Below, in pieces: positions 21,348 through 30,506 of a DNA stretch of 64,000 bases. Source of the DNA: Leptospira haakeii (lineage in GTDB: Bacteria > Spirochaetota > Leptospiria > Leptospirales > Leptospiraceae); contig NZ_NPEG01000006.1 in the NCBI RefSeq assembly GCF_002812045.1, forward strand, positions 148,172 to 212,171, written 5' to 3'. Each line of letters starts with the position of its first letter. The first letter of the stretch is position 1. Position numbers and translations under genes: made by a program. The notes below the pieces were generated by a model. It worked only from the letters and a program-made list of their open reading frames with translations. It ran no database searches and was not told the DNA's origin.

Positions 21348-21899
21348 ATGCCACGCAAAATAGCATTAATAGCCGTTTCTACCCTTATTTTAAGCTTATT
21401 TGTCCTTTTAGTGCTTCCGTCCTCTTCTAAGGACACAGAAGCTGCCCATTCTCATTCCGGAAAAAGCGGCTTTTCCGAAAGATTCTCTTCTTTATCCAAT
21501 TTTTTAGGCCTGGGTTCATCTTCTTCCAACGATGAAGAAGGACTTATACCTGCTTCTCTTTTGAGAAATGAAACTCCTGACAATTTATATTGGGTAGCCG
21601 TAGCAACTCCAAGAGATGCGGCAGAAATGAAAGCCCAGAATGAGCTAAGAGAAGATTGGGCAGCTCTTTATGGAAAAATTTATTCCAATAAAGCAACTCG
21701 CATAGAGATAGATGAGTATTTTACGGCTCAAATCAAACTACATGAAGATCAATTAGAACTATTGAAGATCATGGAGGATCGATATCCGGAACGTTTGAAT
21801 GACGATTCGAGAAGAATGATTCTGGCCGGCAAAGAACTATATGCTAAAAAGTTAAAAAACGTAAAAGATGAATATGAAAAACACATAAACCAAAAATAG
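21348..21899 (+). CDS. Membrane-anchored helical protein, cassette copy A
   Basis: 183 residues, family not recognised. An N-terminal hydrophobic helix ('ALIAVSTLILSLFVLLVLP', about residues 5-24) is an uncleaved anchor or signal. A low-complexity Ser/Gly linker (about residues 28-60) follows. A helical domain from 'TPDNLYWVAVATPRDA' to the C-terminus is rich in Glu/Lys/Leu and ends 'RRMILAGKELYAKKLKNV'. It lies 14 bases before the M19-type dipeptidase and is repeated with it at 26648. The architecture resembles membrane-anchored helical foldases dedicated to one secreted enzyme, which is a hypothesis from layout only. Confidence 0.75.
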   Translation: MPRKIALIAVSTLILSLFVLLVLPSSSKDTEAAHSHSGKSGFSERFSSLSNFLGLGSSSSNDEEGLIPASLLRNETPDNLYWVAVATPRDAAEMKAQNELREDWAALYGKIYSNKATRIEIDEYFTAQIKLHEDQLELLKIMEDRYPERLNDDSRRMILAGKELYAKKLKNVKDEYEKHINQK

Positions 21900-21913
21900 A
21901 TTTGGAGAGAATT

Positions 21914-24133
21914 ATGAATTATCGGTCAATACGAAGATCCGTACGCGGCTTCGTAGTATGTACGATGTTTTTCGCAGGAAGTGTATCCGTGTTTGCGGAT
22001 CCTTATTGGGGAACATTCAAGAAGGATAGCTGTACGTCAATTTTCCCTGGCAAACGTCAGTATTCAGCAATCCTTTACGGGATCCCTTCGGGCCAGAGCT
22101 GGGAAACTACCTGCGCGAATATGGGAGCAACCATTAACGGCCAAGTATTTACGAAGCCTAGTCGTTGTAAGAATACCGGTTTAAATATGTGGGGAGAATT
22201 CGATGTACTCGACGACTCCTGCGAAGCAAACTGGTCTGCTACAGACGATGGCGGAGCATATAACTGGACTCATAAGAATGACGGTTGCCAAACCTCTGGA
22301 ACGTACGCGGGGAAAAGAAAATATTCTTCCCGTATTTGGAACGTAGTAGGGATTACTTGGGAAGCTGCTTGTGCTCAATTGCCTATCACAATCGCAGGTA
22401 AAACTTATACAACTCCAACAAAATGTGTGAATACCGGAACCACAGGAATGTGGGGAGAATGGTATGTTGCAGATTCAAGTTGTGAGTCCGCTCCAAAAGC
22501 GTATGCAAGAGGTGCTCAAGATTCTCTCAAAAGAACTGGAACTCTTTCTGGTTATGTGGATCTTCATACTCACCCAATGGCTCATTTAGGTTTTGGAGGA
22601 GTAATCTTCCATGGTGCTCCTTACGGAGAACCAGCAACTGCACTCGCAGATTGCCCTAGTATGTCTAACGAAGGCCACTCCGCTGGACACTCCAGAGTAG
22701 AAGCAATCGTTCAAGATGATATTATTGGAGCTCTACTTTCTACAGCAAAACATGATAATAGAGGATACGCAAGTTTCCCTTATTGGCCTGCAAACAATAG
22801 TTACACTCACCAAACAATGTATTATGAGTGGATCAAACGTGCCTACGAAGGCGGTTTGAGAACTATGGTTGTCCTTGCTGTAAACGGTGATTATATGTTC
22901 GGAGCAACTGATAACGGTCTTCCGGATATTATCAAAGGTATCGCAATTGCAACTGATCCAGTTTATGATCTAAACGACATGAACACTTTACGTCGTCAGA
23001 CCCAAGCAGTATATGATATGCAAACTTGGATCGATCAGAAGAGTGGTGGAGCGGGACTCGGATGGTTCCGTATCGTAAAATCTCCTTCTGAAGCACAAAG
23101 TGTGATCGCTGCCGGTAAACTCGCAGTGGTTTTAGGTGCAGAAGTAGATTATTTAGTAGATTGTACAACCACAACTTGTACTGACTCTATGATCACTCAA
23201 GGTGTTCAAGCAATGTATGACGCAGGTTTACGTTATATATTCCCAATCCACTTAAAAACCAACGGGTTCGGTGGAGCAGGTCTCTATAATATCCTTGGAA
23301 GTGGAACCAAGTATGATTGTAAACACTACGGACAAGATTGTAATACTGCAGGTTTAACTTCTTACGGACCTAAGATCATGAAAGCCCTAATGCAAAAAGG
23401 GATGATCATAGACGTGGGACACATGTCCGCAAGATCCTTGGAAGGAGCTCTGACTTACGCAGAACAACAATCTTATCCAGGTATTGTTACTGGTCACACC
23501 GGCGTGTATGATATGGCGAACAAAGGAAATCGTCATGAGGCAAATCCAACAGGAGCTGCACTCAAACGAATCATTGCATTAGGTGGAATGATTGGACTTA
23601 TCCCAGGGCAAGGAAATCTGGATGAAGTAGGAGAGTGGAGACAAAACTCTGATGGCTCTTATATCTCCCATGCTTGTGGAGGAACCACCCAGACATTTGC
23701 ACAATCCTATCAGTATCTTAGAAACCTGATCGGAGACCAAGCGTATGACGGAAGAATCTCAGTCGGAACCGACTTTAACGGATTCGCCCATATGCCAGGA
23801 CCTCGTTATGGAACTCGTGCATGCCCAGGAGGAGTATCTACGATCGCTCAACCTGATTCTGCTAAAGTAGGATATCCATTTGCTCCGGATGCTTCCATTA
23901 GGAAAGCTGCAACTCTTTCAGCTCTTCCTTCCCTTGGAAAATATACATTTGGGAACAGGACATTCGACTTCAATACGGAAGGAGCTTCTCATATCGGGCT
24001 TATGCCTGACTTCTTTGAAGATTTAAGACAGCAAGGACTTAAACGTTCCGATCTGGAACCAGTTTATCGTTCGGCTGACTTCTTCACCACTATGTGGCAG
24101 AACGCAGTCACAAGAGGTGCGAGCATCCAATAA
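21914..24133 (+). CDS. Secreted M19 (membrane dipeptidase)-like protein with N-terminal cysteine repeats, copy A
   Basis: About 739 residues from the ATG at 21914, preceded by GGAGAG. There is a signal peptide ending near 'VFADPYW'. Two tandem units of about 75 residues follow (roughly residues 28-190), each with four Cys and the shared pattern G-K-R-x-Y-S, W-x2-x-C, C-x-N-T-G, M-W-G-E and D-x-S-C-E. The catalytic domain matches renal dipeptidase: metal ligands H-T-H ('DLHTHPMAH', the family often has HxD), Glu in 'VLGAEVDYL', His in 'PIHLKTNG', His in 'DVGHMS', His in 'VTGHTGV', and Asp in 'GTDFNG'. Likely an exported metallo-dipeptidase or amidohydrolase; the substrate is unknown. Paired with the upstream anchored protein. 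Confidence 0.85.
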   Translation: MNYRSIRRSVRGFVVCTMFFAGSVSVFADPYWGTFKKDSCTSIFPGKRQYSAILYGIPSGQSWETTCANMGATINGQVFTKPSRCKNTGLNMWGEFDVLDDSCEANWSATDDGGAYNWTHKNDGCQTSGTYAGKRKYSSRIWNVVGITWEAACAQLPITIAGKTYTTPTKCVNTGTTGMWGEWYVADSSCESAPKAYARGAQDSLKRTGTLSGYVDLHTHPMAHLGFGGVIFHGAPYGEPATALADCPSMSNEGHSAGHSRVEAIVQDDIIGALLSTAKHDNRGYASFPYWPANNSYTHQTMYYEWIKRAYEGGLRTMVVLAVNGDYMFGATDNGLPDIIKGIAIATDPVYDLNDMNTLRRQTQAVYDMQTWIDQKSGGAGLGWFRIVKSPSEAQSVIAAGKLAVVLGAEVDYLVDCTTTTCTDSMITQGVQAMYDAGLRYIFPIHLKTNGFGGAGLYNILGSGTKYDCKHYGQDCNTAGLTSYGPKIMKALMQKGMIIDVGHMSARSLEGALTYAEQQSYPGIVTGHTGVYDMANKGNRHEANPTGAALKRIIALGGMIGLIPGQGNLDEVGEWRQNSDGSYISHACGGTTQTFAQSYQYLRNLIGDQAYDGRISVGTDFNGFAHMPGPRYGTRACPGGVSTIAQPDSAKVGYPFAPDASIRKAATLSALPSLGKYTFGNRTFDFNTEGASHIGLMPDFFEDLRQQGLKRSDLEPVYRSADFFTTMWQNAVTRGASIQ

Positions 24134-24162
24134 AGAAATCTAACGAAATAGATTTTTCTTAA

Positions 24163-24190
24163 GCCCGCCAAACCCTGCGGGCTTTTTTTT
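24163..24190. terminator. Terminator between dipeptidase copy A and the LytTR regulator
   Basis: GCCCGC and GCGGGC stems around CAAACCCT, followed by eight T on the plus strand. It serves the plus-strand cassette; the minus-strand regulator gene ends at its edge. Confidence 0.85.
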
Positions 24191-24896
24191 AACCTAACAT
24201 ATCTTTTAGGGAATTATAATTTGATCTGGATAAGGCAACTTCTGCAGAGTCGCCTAAAAGAACTTTAAAATGGTTTCCTTTTCCATGTAAGATCTTTTTT
24301 ACTTCGGATAGATTGATAATAAAGGATCTATGAGAACGGAAAAAATCAGAATTGAGTTCCGCCAGAACGGACTCCATTGTTTTACGTATCAGTTCTTTTC
24401 TGCCAGACTTAAGATGGATCTCCGTAAAATTACCAGATGCCTCTAAATATAGAATATCCTGAAATCGGATCACTTCTATCATTCCGTCTTTTTTTAAGGA
24501 GATACTATTCTTGCGCATAGAATCCGCCTTAGAAGCAGAGGCTGCCTTCATACGATCTATCGCTGCTATAAATCTTTCTCTAGTAAACGGCTTTGCCACA
24601 AAGTCCAAAACACCAAAATCAAATGCAGTTACCGCATTTTGTTTATCAGAAGAAATCACGATCGTATAGAATGAATCTTTTTCAGGAAGTTTTAATATCT
24701 CATAACCTGACTGCCCTTTCAGATTGATATCCAAAAGCAAAAGGTCTACAGGATTTTCCTTAATACTATAGAGAGCTGGAGTCAATTCATCGAATGTTTT
24801 AAGAGAGACTAGACTTTTTCCGAATGCCTCTCTACAATAATGCTGGATGGTTCTTGCCATCAGCTTATCATCTTCAACTAGAACAGCTCTCACCAT
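24189..24896 (-). CDS. LytTR-family response regulator
   Basis: 235 residues. The receiver domain has phospho-acceptor Asp 56 in 'LLLLDINLKG', acidic residues 'EDDK' near the N-terminus, and Lys in 'FVAKPFTRE'. The C-terminal LytTR DNA-binding domain (about residues 140-235) has the motifs 'ILYLEASGNFTEIHL' and 'FFRSHRSFIINL'. It lies 33 bases downstream of the kinase gene, forming a two-component pair. It sits between two copies of the dipeptidase cassette on the opposite strand, making those cassettes plausible targets (inference). Confidence 0.92.
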   Translation of the reverse strand: MVRAVLVEDDKLMARTIQHYCREAFGKSLVSLKTFDELTPALYSIKENPVDLLLLDINLKGQSGYEILKLPEKDSFYTIVISSDKQNAVTAFDFGVLDFVAKPFTRERFIAAIDRMKAASASKADSMRKNSISLKKDGMIEVIRFQDILYLEASGNFTEIHLKSGRKELIRKTMESVLAELNSDFFRSHRSFIINLSEVKKILHGKGNHFKVLLGDSAEVALSRSNYNSLKDMLG

Positions 24897-24929
24897 GCTT
24901 AGCGAGTTCTATAAAAAATTCTTAAATGG

Positions 24930-26471
24930 TCAATCTGAAATTTTAGTTCTAGAAAACAGAAGTGTAAATGTTGCCCCTTGTCCAGGTTTACTATCCAAAC
25001 TGATCTTCGCATTTAATAGCTCTACCAATCGATGAACAGCATAAAGCCCCACACCGGTAGAAGGTTCATTGCCAGTAGGTTTAGCAGAGAGCCGAGTGAA
25101 TCTTGAGAATAAAAGTTTTTTATCCTCGTCGGTAAATCCTTTTCCTTCATCGCTGATCTGGATCTGTATGAAGTCCCCCTTATCTTTGATCAGTTTAGAA
25201 TGTATGAATATAGAACCTCCTGGAGGAGAATATTTCACCGCATTTGAGACCAAATTATCCAAGATGCTAGCTACCGCTTTTCTGTCCGAACGGATCTTTA
25301 TATCTTCTTTATCAAATTTAGTATGAAATTGAATACGTTTTAGAGAAGCCTGATAATCGAAGTTTTGGATCGTAGATCTAATATACGAATTAATATTAAA
25401 AATATCATAAGCTATTTTAATATTCTCAAAGCCGGAAGCAGCAATTCCAACAAGATCATCAATATGGCCTAGAATTTTTCGAGAAGAACTTTCTATATCT
25501 GTGAGGATCTCCTTCTTCTCCTTATCTGAAAATGATTTTAAGTTTTTGCGAAGAATCGTACTAATACTCATAATCCCAGAAAGTGGACTTTTTAAATCGT
25601 GAACTGCAATACTGATCATATCACTTTTATTTGTATCTTCTTCCCTGAGTCTTTCGTTCAAACGAATGATCCTTTGGGTTTTGAGATAAGTATTCGCCAA
25701 AGTTAAAAAAGACACACGATCAAAAATTAAGATCAAAAATAAGGTCACGAGAGGGTTTTGTATAAGTACAGGTTCTCGATTCCCAGTATAATAGATAAAA
25801 CCGTATAGAATTGAATAGTTGATCGTGTAGATAAAATACTTGGTATGATCCGGAAACCTAAACATGATCGCAACACTGAACATCGCGGTGGAGAAGAGTG
25901 AAATTTCAGGCAGCCTAGGAAATACAACGACAGTGATACATGTCCCGGTCAGGGAAAGAAGAAGTACCCCAATCCTACAAAACAATTTGATCCGATCCAG
26001 ATCGGCTCTATGCAATCGGCCCGAATTCAAAAGTACATTCATTGTAAGGAAAACCGAATAAAAGACCAAGTCGAATAGTACGAATGAATTATCCTTAGCA
26101 TCCGAAAATGCATCGAGTAGATCATAGAATGCAAAAGGTAAAATAATGATAGGAAGGATGAGATACACATATCTGAGTACGATCAAAATTTCGAGATATG
26201 CGTTCCTTGTGAATACAGGAGCAAAGTTTACGGAAGAGAGTATCTTTGCCTTTCTATACTGCCTAAGTGCAAAACGATAATTGAGCCCGAAAAGAAACCG
26301 AAGTAACGCCTGCATATTCCCAAATTTATCCCTTTCCCTTTTAAAAAACTCCCTTTTTTGTCCAATCATTCGATTTAGGAAAACTAGTGAAAAAACTTTG
26401 TCAAAAAGATGAATTAGAAAAGCCATAAATTCCTGAAAAAAGAATGTACTCATCTCCAAGAATACAAGCAA
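24930..26471 (-). CDS. Membrane histidine kinase
   Basis: 513 residues from a TTG at 26471; an ATG at 26453 (residue 7) is an equally likely start. The N-terminal half has about six to seven hydrophobic helices (residues about 70-265) and no recognisable sensor fold. HisKA with phospho-acceptor His 291 in 'VHDLKSPLSG' is followed by a HATPase with N-box 'NLVSNAVKYSPPGG', G1 'DEGKGF' and G2 'STGVGLYAVHRL'. All catalytic boxes are intact. Partner of the LytTR regulator just downstream. Confidence 0.92.
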   Translation of the reverse strand: MLVFLEMSTFFFQEFMAFLIHLFDKVFSLVFLNRMIGQKREFFKRERDKFGNMQALLRFLFGLNYRFALRQYRKAKILSSVNFAPVFTRNAYLEILIVLRYVYLILPIIILPFAFYDLLDAFSDAKDNSFVLFDLVFYSVFLTMNVLLNSGRLHRADLDRIKLFCRIGVLLLSLTGTCITVVVFPRLPEISLFSTAMFSVAIMFRFPDHTKYFIYTINYSILYGFIYYTGNREPVLIQNPLVTLFLILIFDRVSFLTLANTYLKTQRIIRLNERLREEDTNKSDMISIAVHDLKSPLSGIMSISTILRKNLKSFSDKEKKEILTDIESSSRKILGHIDDLVGIAASGFENIKIAYDIFNINSYIRSTIQNFDYQASLKRIQFHTKFDKEDIKIRSDRKAVASILDNLVSNAVKYSPPGGSIFIHSKLIKDKGDFIQIQISDEGKGFTDEDKKLLFSRFTRLSAKPTGNEPSTGVGLYAVHRLVELLNAKISLDSKPGQGATFTLLFSRTKISD

Positions 26472-26647
26472 TTATCATAGTACTACTTGTTCTAGTTTAT
26501 AATTTTATGACTTAAGTATCGATTTTACTTCTTCTTTTGCTTTGCAAAAATTACTAGAGCATGTTTCCAAATATTTATAACATTTTTCTAATAAATAGTT
26601 ACAAAGAATTTGCATAAAGGAGCATAATGTAATATACTGTTCGGCCG

Positions 26648-27187
26648 ATGCCATCTAAGAAAAACGCATTACTGATTTCTTCTGCTTTTGTTATAGTAGT
26701 TCTTATTTTTATTTTTACTAGAAGTCAGGCGGGGGCTTCCCAAGCTTCTTCCAAAAACATTTTTTCCGAAGGGTTCTCTATGTTCTCCGGGTTTATCAGC
26801 CCGGGAACTTCTTCTAACTATAACGAAGACAATGCTGTTGTCTCTGCTGCCTTATTAAAGAGTGAAACCCCAGACAATTTATACTGGGTGGCTGTTGCGA
26901 CTCCCCAAGATGCTGGAGAAAAAAAAGCACAGGAAGAACTTTTAGAAAGCTGGGCTACATTGTACGGAAAAATTTACTCCGGAAAAGCGACCCGCAAGGA
27001 AATCGATCAATATTATACCGCGCAAATAAAACTCCAAGAGGATCAATTGGAATTGTTGCGCTTGATGGAAGAAAGATATCCAGAGCGCCTTGATGACGAA
27101 AAACGCAGAATGATACTAGCCGGCAAAGAACTGTACGGCAAAAAGCTGAAAAACGTAACCGAAGAATACAAAAAACATACAAACTAG
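26648..27187 (+). CDS. Membrane-anchored helical protein, cassette copy B
   Basis: 179 residues; paralogue of the protein at 21348. It has the same plan: an N-terminal hydrophobic helix ('ALLISSAFVIVVLIFIF'), a Ser/Gly-rich linker, then the helical domain 'SETPDNLYWVAVATPQDA' through 'MILAGKELYGKKLKNV'. The helical domain is strongly conserved between copies, while the anchor and linker have diverged, as expected if the helical part does the work. It is 19 bases upstream of the second dipeptidase gene. Confidence 0.75.
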   Translation: MPSKKNALLISSAFVIVVLIFIFTRSQAGASQASSKNIFSEGFSMFSGFISPGTSSNYNEDNAVVSAALLKSETPDNLYWVAVATPQDAGEKKAQEELLESWATLYGKIYSGKATRKEIDQYYTAQIKLQEDQLELLRLMEERYPERLDDEKRRMILAGKELYGKKLKNVTEEYKKHTN

Positions 27188-27206
27188 TAAGTAGGGAGAG
27201 AAACGT

Positions 27207-29423
27207 ATGAAAACTCGGCTTTTACGAGGTCGTGCGTTAGGTGTCGTATTCTTAGCTGTTTTTGCTATGAGCACGTCCGTTTTCGGCGATCCATATTGGG
27301 GAACATTTAAGAAGGATAGTTGCACTGCAATTTTTCCAGGGAAACGTCAATATTCAGCAATCCTTTATGGGATTCCATCAGGACAAAGTTGGGAAACAAC
27401 CTGTGCCAATATGGGAGCAACCATTAATGGCCAAGTATTCACTAAACCAAGTCGTTGCAAAAACACTGGATTCAATATGTGGGGAGAATTCGATCTGATC
27501 GATGATTCTTGCGAAGCAAACTGGTCTGCTCCAGATGAAGGTGGAATCTATAACTACACTCATAAGAATGATGGTTGTCAGTCCTCCGGTTCTTATGCAG
27601 GTAAAAGAAAGTATTCTTCACGTTTATGGAATATAGTAGGTTCTTGGGAAGAAGCCTGCGCGAAGATGCCGATCACAATCGCAGGTAAAACCTATACCAC
27701 ACCTCATAGATGTGTGAATACAGGTGGAGCCACAGGTATGTGGGGAGAATGGTACGTAGCTGATTCAAGTTGTGAATCTGCTCCACAAGCATATAACAGA
27801 GGGGCTAACGATTCTCTTAAGAGAAGCGGAACTCTTCCCGGATATGTGGATCTTCACACTCACCCAATGGCAAATTTAGGCTTCGGTGGAGTGATCTTCC
27901 ATGGATCTCCATTCGGGCCAGCTGCGACTGCATTAGCAGATTGTCCTAGCACTTCTGACGAAGGACATTCGGCAGGACACTCTAGGGTAGAAGCAATCGT
28001 TCAAGATGATATCATCGGAGCCTTATTAGGAACGGCTCGTCACGATAATAGAGGATACGCTGGCTTCCCTTATTGGCCTGCGAACAATAGTTACACTCAC
28101 CAAACCATGTATTATGAATGGATCAAACGCGCCTATGAAGGCGGGATGAGAGCCATGGTAGTACTCGCAGTAAACGGTGACTATATGTTTGGAGCTACTG
28201 ATAACGGACTTCCAGATATCATTAAAGGAATAGCGATCGCTACTGATCCAGTTTACGACTTGAATGATATGAACACTTTGCGCCGACAAACCCAAGCAGT
28301 ATATGATATGCAAGCTTGGATCGACTCACAAAGTGGCGGTCCAGGACAAGGTTGGTTCCGTATCGTAAAAACTCCTGCAGATGCACAAAGTGTGATCTCT
28401 GGCGGTAAACTTGCAGTAGTCTTAGGAGCGGAAGTAGATTACCTAGTAGATTGTACAGGAAGTAACTGTAACGATTCTATGATCACCCAAGGCGTACAAG
28501 AATTGTATGATTTGGGGTTACGTTATGTGTTCCCGATCCACTTGAAAACCAACGGATTCGGTGGAGCAGGTCTTTACAATATCCTTGGAAGTGGAACTAA
28601 GTACGACTGTAAACACTACGGACAGGATTGTAATACTGCAGGCTTGACCACTTACGGACAAAAAGTCTTAAGAGAGTTGATGAAAAAAGGAATGATCATC
28701 GATGTAGGTCATATGTCTGCAAAATCTTTGGACGGAGCGATTACTTTTGCTGAACAACAATCATATCCTGGAATCGTAACTGGTCACACCGGTGTGTATG
28801 ATATGGCGAATAAAGGAAATCGTCACGAGGCAAACCCAACAGGTGCAGCACTCAAACGTATCAGCACCTTAGGTGGAATGATCGGGCTTATCACTGGACA
28901 AGGAAATCTGGAAGAAGTAGGTGAGTGGAGACAGAATAGCGACGGTTCTTATATCGCACATGCTTGCGGTGGAACTAGCCAAACATTCGCTCAATCTTAC
29001 CAATATCTCAAAAATCTAATAGGTGATCCTGCTTATGACGGAAGGATAGCTATCGGAACAGATTTTAACGGATTTGCTCATATGCCTGGACCTCGTTATG
29101 GAACTCGTGCTTGTCCTGGAGGAACTTCAGTCATTGCACAGCCGGAGGCTTCTAAAGTGGGATATCCATTCTCTCCTGACTCTTCCATTAGATTAGCGGC
29201 AACTCTTGCGGCTTCTCCTTCTCTTGGAAAATACTCATTCGGGAATAGGACATTCGACTTCAATACGGAAGGTGCGTCTCATATAGGGCTCATGCCAGAC
29301 TTCTTTGAAGACTTAAGACAGCAGGGACTTAAACGTTCCGATCTGGAACCGGTATATAGATCCGCAGACTTCTTCACTACGATGTGGCAGAACGCGGTAA
29401 ATAGGAGCGGAAGTATCCAGTAA
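27207..29423 (+). CDS. Secreted M19 (membrane dipeptidase)-like protein with N-terminal cysteine repeats, copy B
   Basis: 738 residues, ATG with GGGAGAG upstream. Close paralogue of copy A along its whole length: signal peptide ending near 'VFGDPYW', two Cys-repeat units, and the M19-like catalytic domain with H-T-H, Glu ('VLGAEVDYL'), His ('PIHLKTNG', 'DVGHMS', 'VTGHTGV') and Asp ('GTDFNG'). Differences are scattered substitutions and mostly silent changes rather than blocks, so the duplication is not brand new and both copies seem under selection. Followed by its own terminator. Confidence 0.85.
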   Translation: MKTRLLRGRALGVVFLAVFAMSTSVFGDPYWGTFKKDSCTAIFPGKRQYSAILYGIPSGQSWETTCANMGATINGQVFTKPSRCKNTGFNMWGEFDLIDDSCEANWSAPDEGGIYNYTHKNDGCQSSGSYAGKRKYSSRLWNIVGSWEEACAKMPITIAGKTYTTPHRCVNTGGATGMWGEWYVADSSCESAPQAYNRGANDSLKRSGTLPGYVDLHTHPMANLGFGGVIFHGSPFGPAATALADCPSTSDEGHSAGHSRVEAIVQDDIIGALLGTARHDNRGYAGFPYWPANNSYTHQTMYYEWIKRAYEGGMRAMVVLAVNGDYMFGATDNGLPDIIKGIAIATDPVYDLNDMNTLRRQTQAVYDMQAWIDSQSGGPGQGWFRIVKTPADAQSVISGGKLAVVLGAEVDYLVDCTGSNCNDSMITQGVQELYDLGLRYVFPIHLKTNGFGGAGLYNILGSGTKYDCKHYGQDCNTAGLTTYGQKVLRELMKKGMIIDVGHMSAKSLDGAITFAEQQSYPGIVTGHTGVYDMANKGNRHEANPTGAALKRISTLGGMIGLITGQGNLEEVGEWRQNSDGSYIAHACGGTSQTFAQSYQYLKNLIGDPAYDGRIAIGTDFNGFAHMPGPRYGTRACPGGTSVIAQPEASKVGYPFSPDSSIRLAATLAASPSLGKYSFGNRTFDFNTEGASHIGLMPDFFEDLRQQGLKRSDLEPVYRSADFFTTMWQNAVNRSGSIQ

Positions 29424-29432
29424 CTAAACCAA

Positions 29433-29457
29433 GGCCCGCTACAAAGCGGGCCTTTTT
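29433..29457 (+). terminator. Terminator after dipeptidase copy B
   Basis: GGCCCGC and GCGGGCC around TACAAA, followed by TTTTTG. It resembles, without being identical to, the terminator after copy A, suggesting the duplicated unit included its terminator. Confidence 0.85.
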
Positions 29458-29541
29458 GTTCTTCTATAATCCGAAAGAAAAAGTTTGGTCTTTGGAACTA
29501 AAAAAGAATAATAGGTTCTAAGATAAAAAGAGCTTATTTCC

Positions 29542-30024
29542 ATGAGGCTTTTATTGAACCTTAAAACTTTTACTCCTTCCTTATTCCTATTATTGACCCT
29601 TGCATGCTCCAAAAACGGAGATACAACTTCTACGGACGATACTGCGGCTAGTCTATTATACTCGGCTTACGGAGCCAGTTTCACTCCTGTCCCGACTGGA
29701 GGATGTGCGGACTCGGCAGTCCCAACTATCGTTACCGGGGGATCCGCAACATTCTCCGGGGCAAGTTATCACTATTATTTCTATTCTTTTACCGGAAATG
29801 GCGCAACAAATACCTTTAACGTTAGTTTTACAAGTGGGGAAGCCGATTTGTGGATCGGGACAGAAAACTCTGTGCTGATCCCAACGGATTTTAGTCAGGT
29901 AGAAGTTAGAAGTGAGAATATAGGGACCGAATCCTATTCCGGAGTAAATACTACAAACGGTTCCACCCGTTGTTTGGTCATTCCGGTCACGGATGCTGGA
30001 ACAATTACTTTGTCGGTCCAGTAA
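29542..30024 (+). CDS. Lipoprotein of unknown function
   Basis: 160 residues. Lipoprotein signal 'FLLLTLAC' with Cys at about residue 23. The mature region is Ser/Thr/Gly-rich and predicted beta ('YHYYFYSFTGNGATNTFNV', 'SGEADLWIGTEN'), reminiscent of bacterial pre-peptidase C-terminal (PPC) beta-sandwich domains, but I cannot confirm that by eye. Single gene after the copy B terminator. Confidence 0.7.
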   Translation: MRLLLNLKTFTPSLFLLLTLACSKNGDTTSTDDTAASLLYSAYGASFTPVPTGGCADSAVPTIVTGGSATFSGASYHYYFYSFTGNGATNTFNVSFTSGEADLWIGTENSVLIPTDFSQVEVRSENIGTESYSGVNTTNGSTRCLVIPVTDAGTITLSVQ

Positions 30025-30137
30025 GTCGGGTTAAACCATTCGGTCTATTTGGGAAATTAAAAATTTCGTAAATTTTCTTCTTGCTTTCCTGAAATTAAAA
30101 ATATACTTCCTCAGATTCTATTTTTGGAGCAAAACGA

Positions 30138-30506
30138 ATGGAAGAAAGTTCAGGTTCAGGAATCGGTTTAGTCATAACCGCTATCGTTTATATTGCGATC
30201 CTTGGAGTATTCCTATTTTCCTTCTGGAAAATATTCGAAAAAGCAGGCAGACCTGGTTGGGCAGGGATCATTCCGATTTATAACCTTTATGTATTAATGG
30301 AAATCGTTGGAAGACCTGGTTGGTGGTTTATCCTATTTTTCGTCCCTTGTGTTGGTATCATTATCAGCATTCTTGTTGCTATCGATTTGGCTAAATCATT
30401 CGGTAAGACTGCAGGTTATGCGGTACTTTTCATTTTTGGAATTGGATATCCGATATTAGCATTCTCTGATTCGAAATATGTGGGACCAGCTGCGAAATCA
30501 GCTTAA
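30138..30506 (+). CDS. Small membrane protein, DUF5684 type
   Basis: 122 residues with three or four hydrophobic helices. The repeated 'AGRPGWAGIIPIYNLYVLMEI' and 'VGRPGWWFILFFVP' motifs and 'DLAKSFGK' are characteristic of the DUF5684 family, sometimes annotated as signal-peptidase-like. Function unknown. The downstream gene starts inside its last codons. Confidence 0.8.
   Translation: MEESSGSGIGLVITAIVYIAILGVFLFSFWKIFEKAGRPGWAGIIPIYNLYVLMEIVGRPGWWFILFFVPCVGIIISILVAIDLAKSFGKTAGYAVLFIFGIGYPILAFSDSKYVGPAAKSA

Noticed and set aside
21185..21436. Minus-strand open frame of 83 codons
   Set aside because: It overlaps the conserved signal region of the anchored protein at 21348, has no ribosome binding site and no family features.
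26472..26647. Remnant of a third cassette or mobile element between kinase and copy B
   Set aside because: Only AT-rich leader sequence; no coding similarity or terminal repeats noticed.
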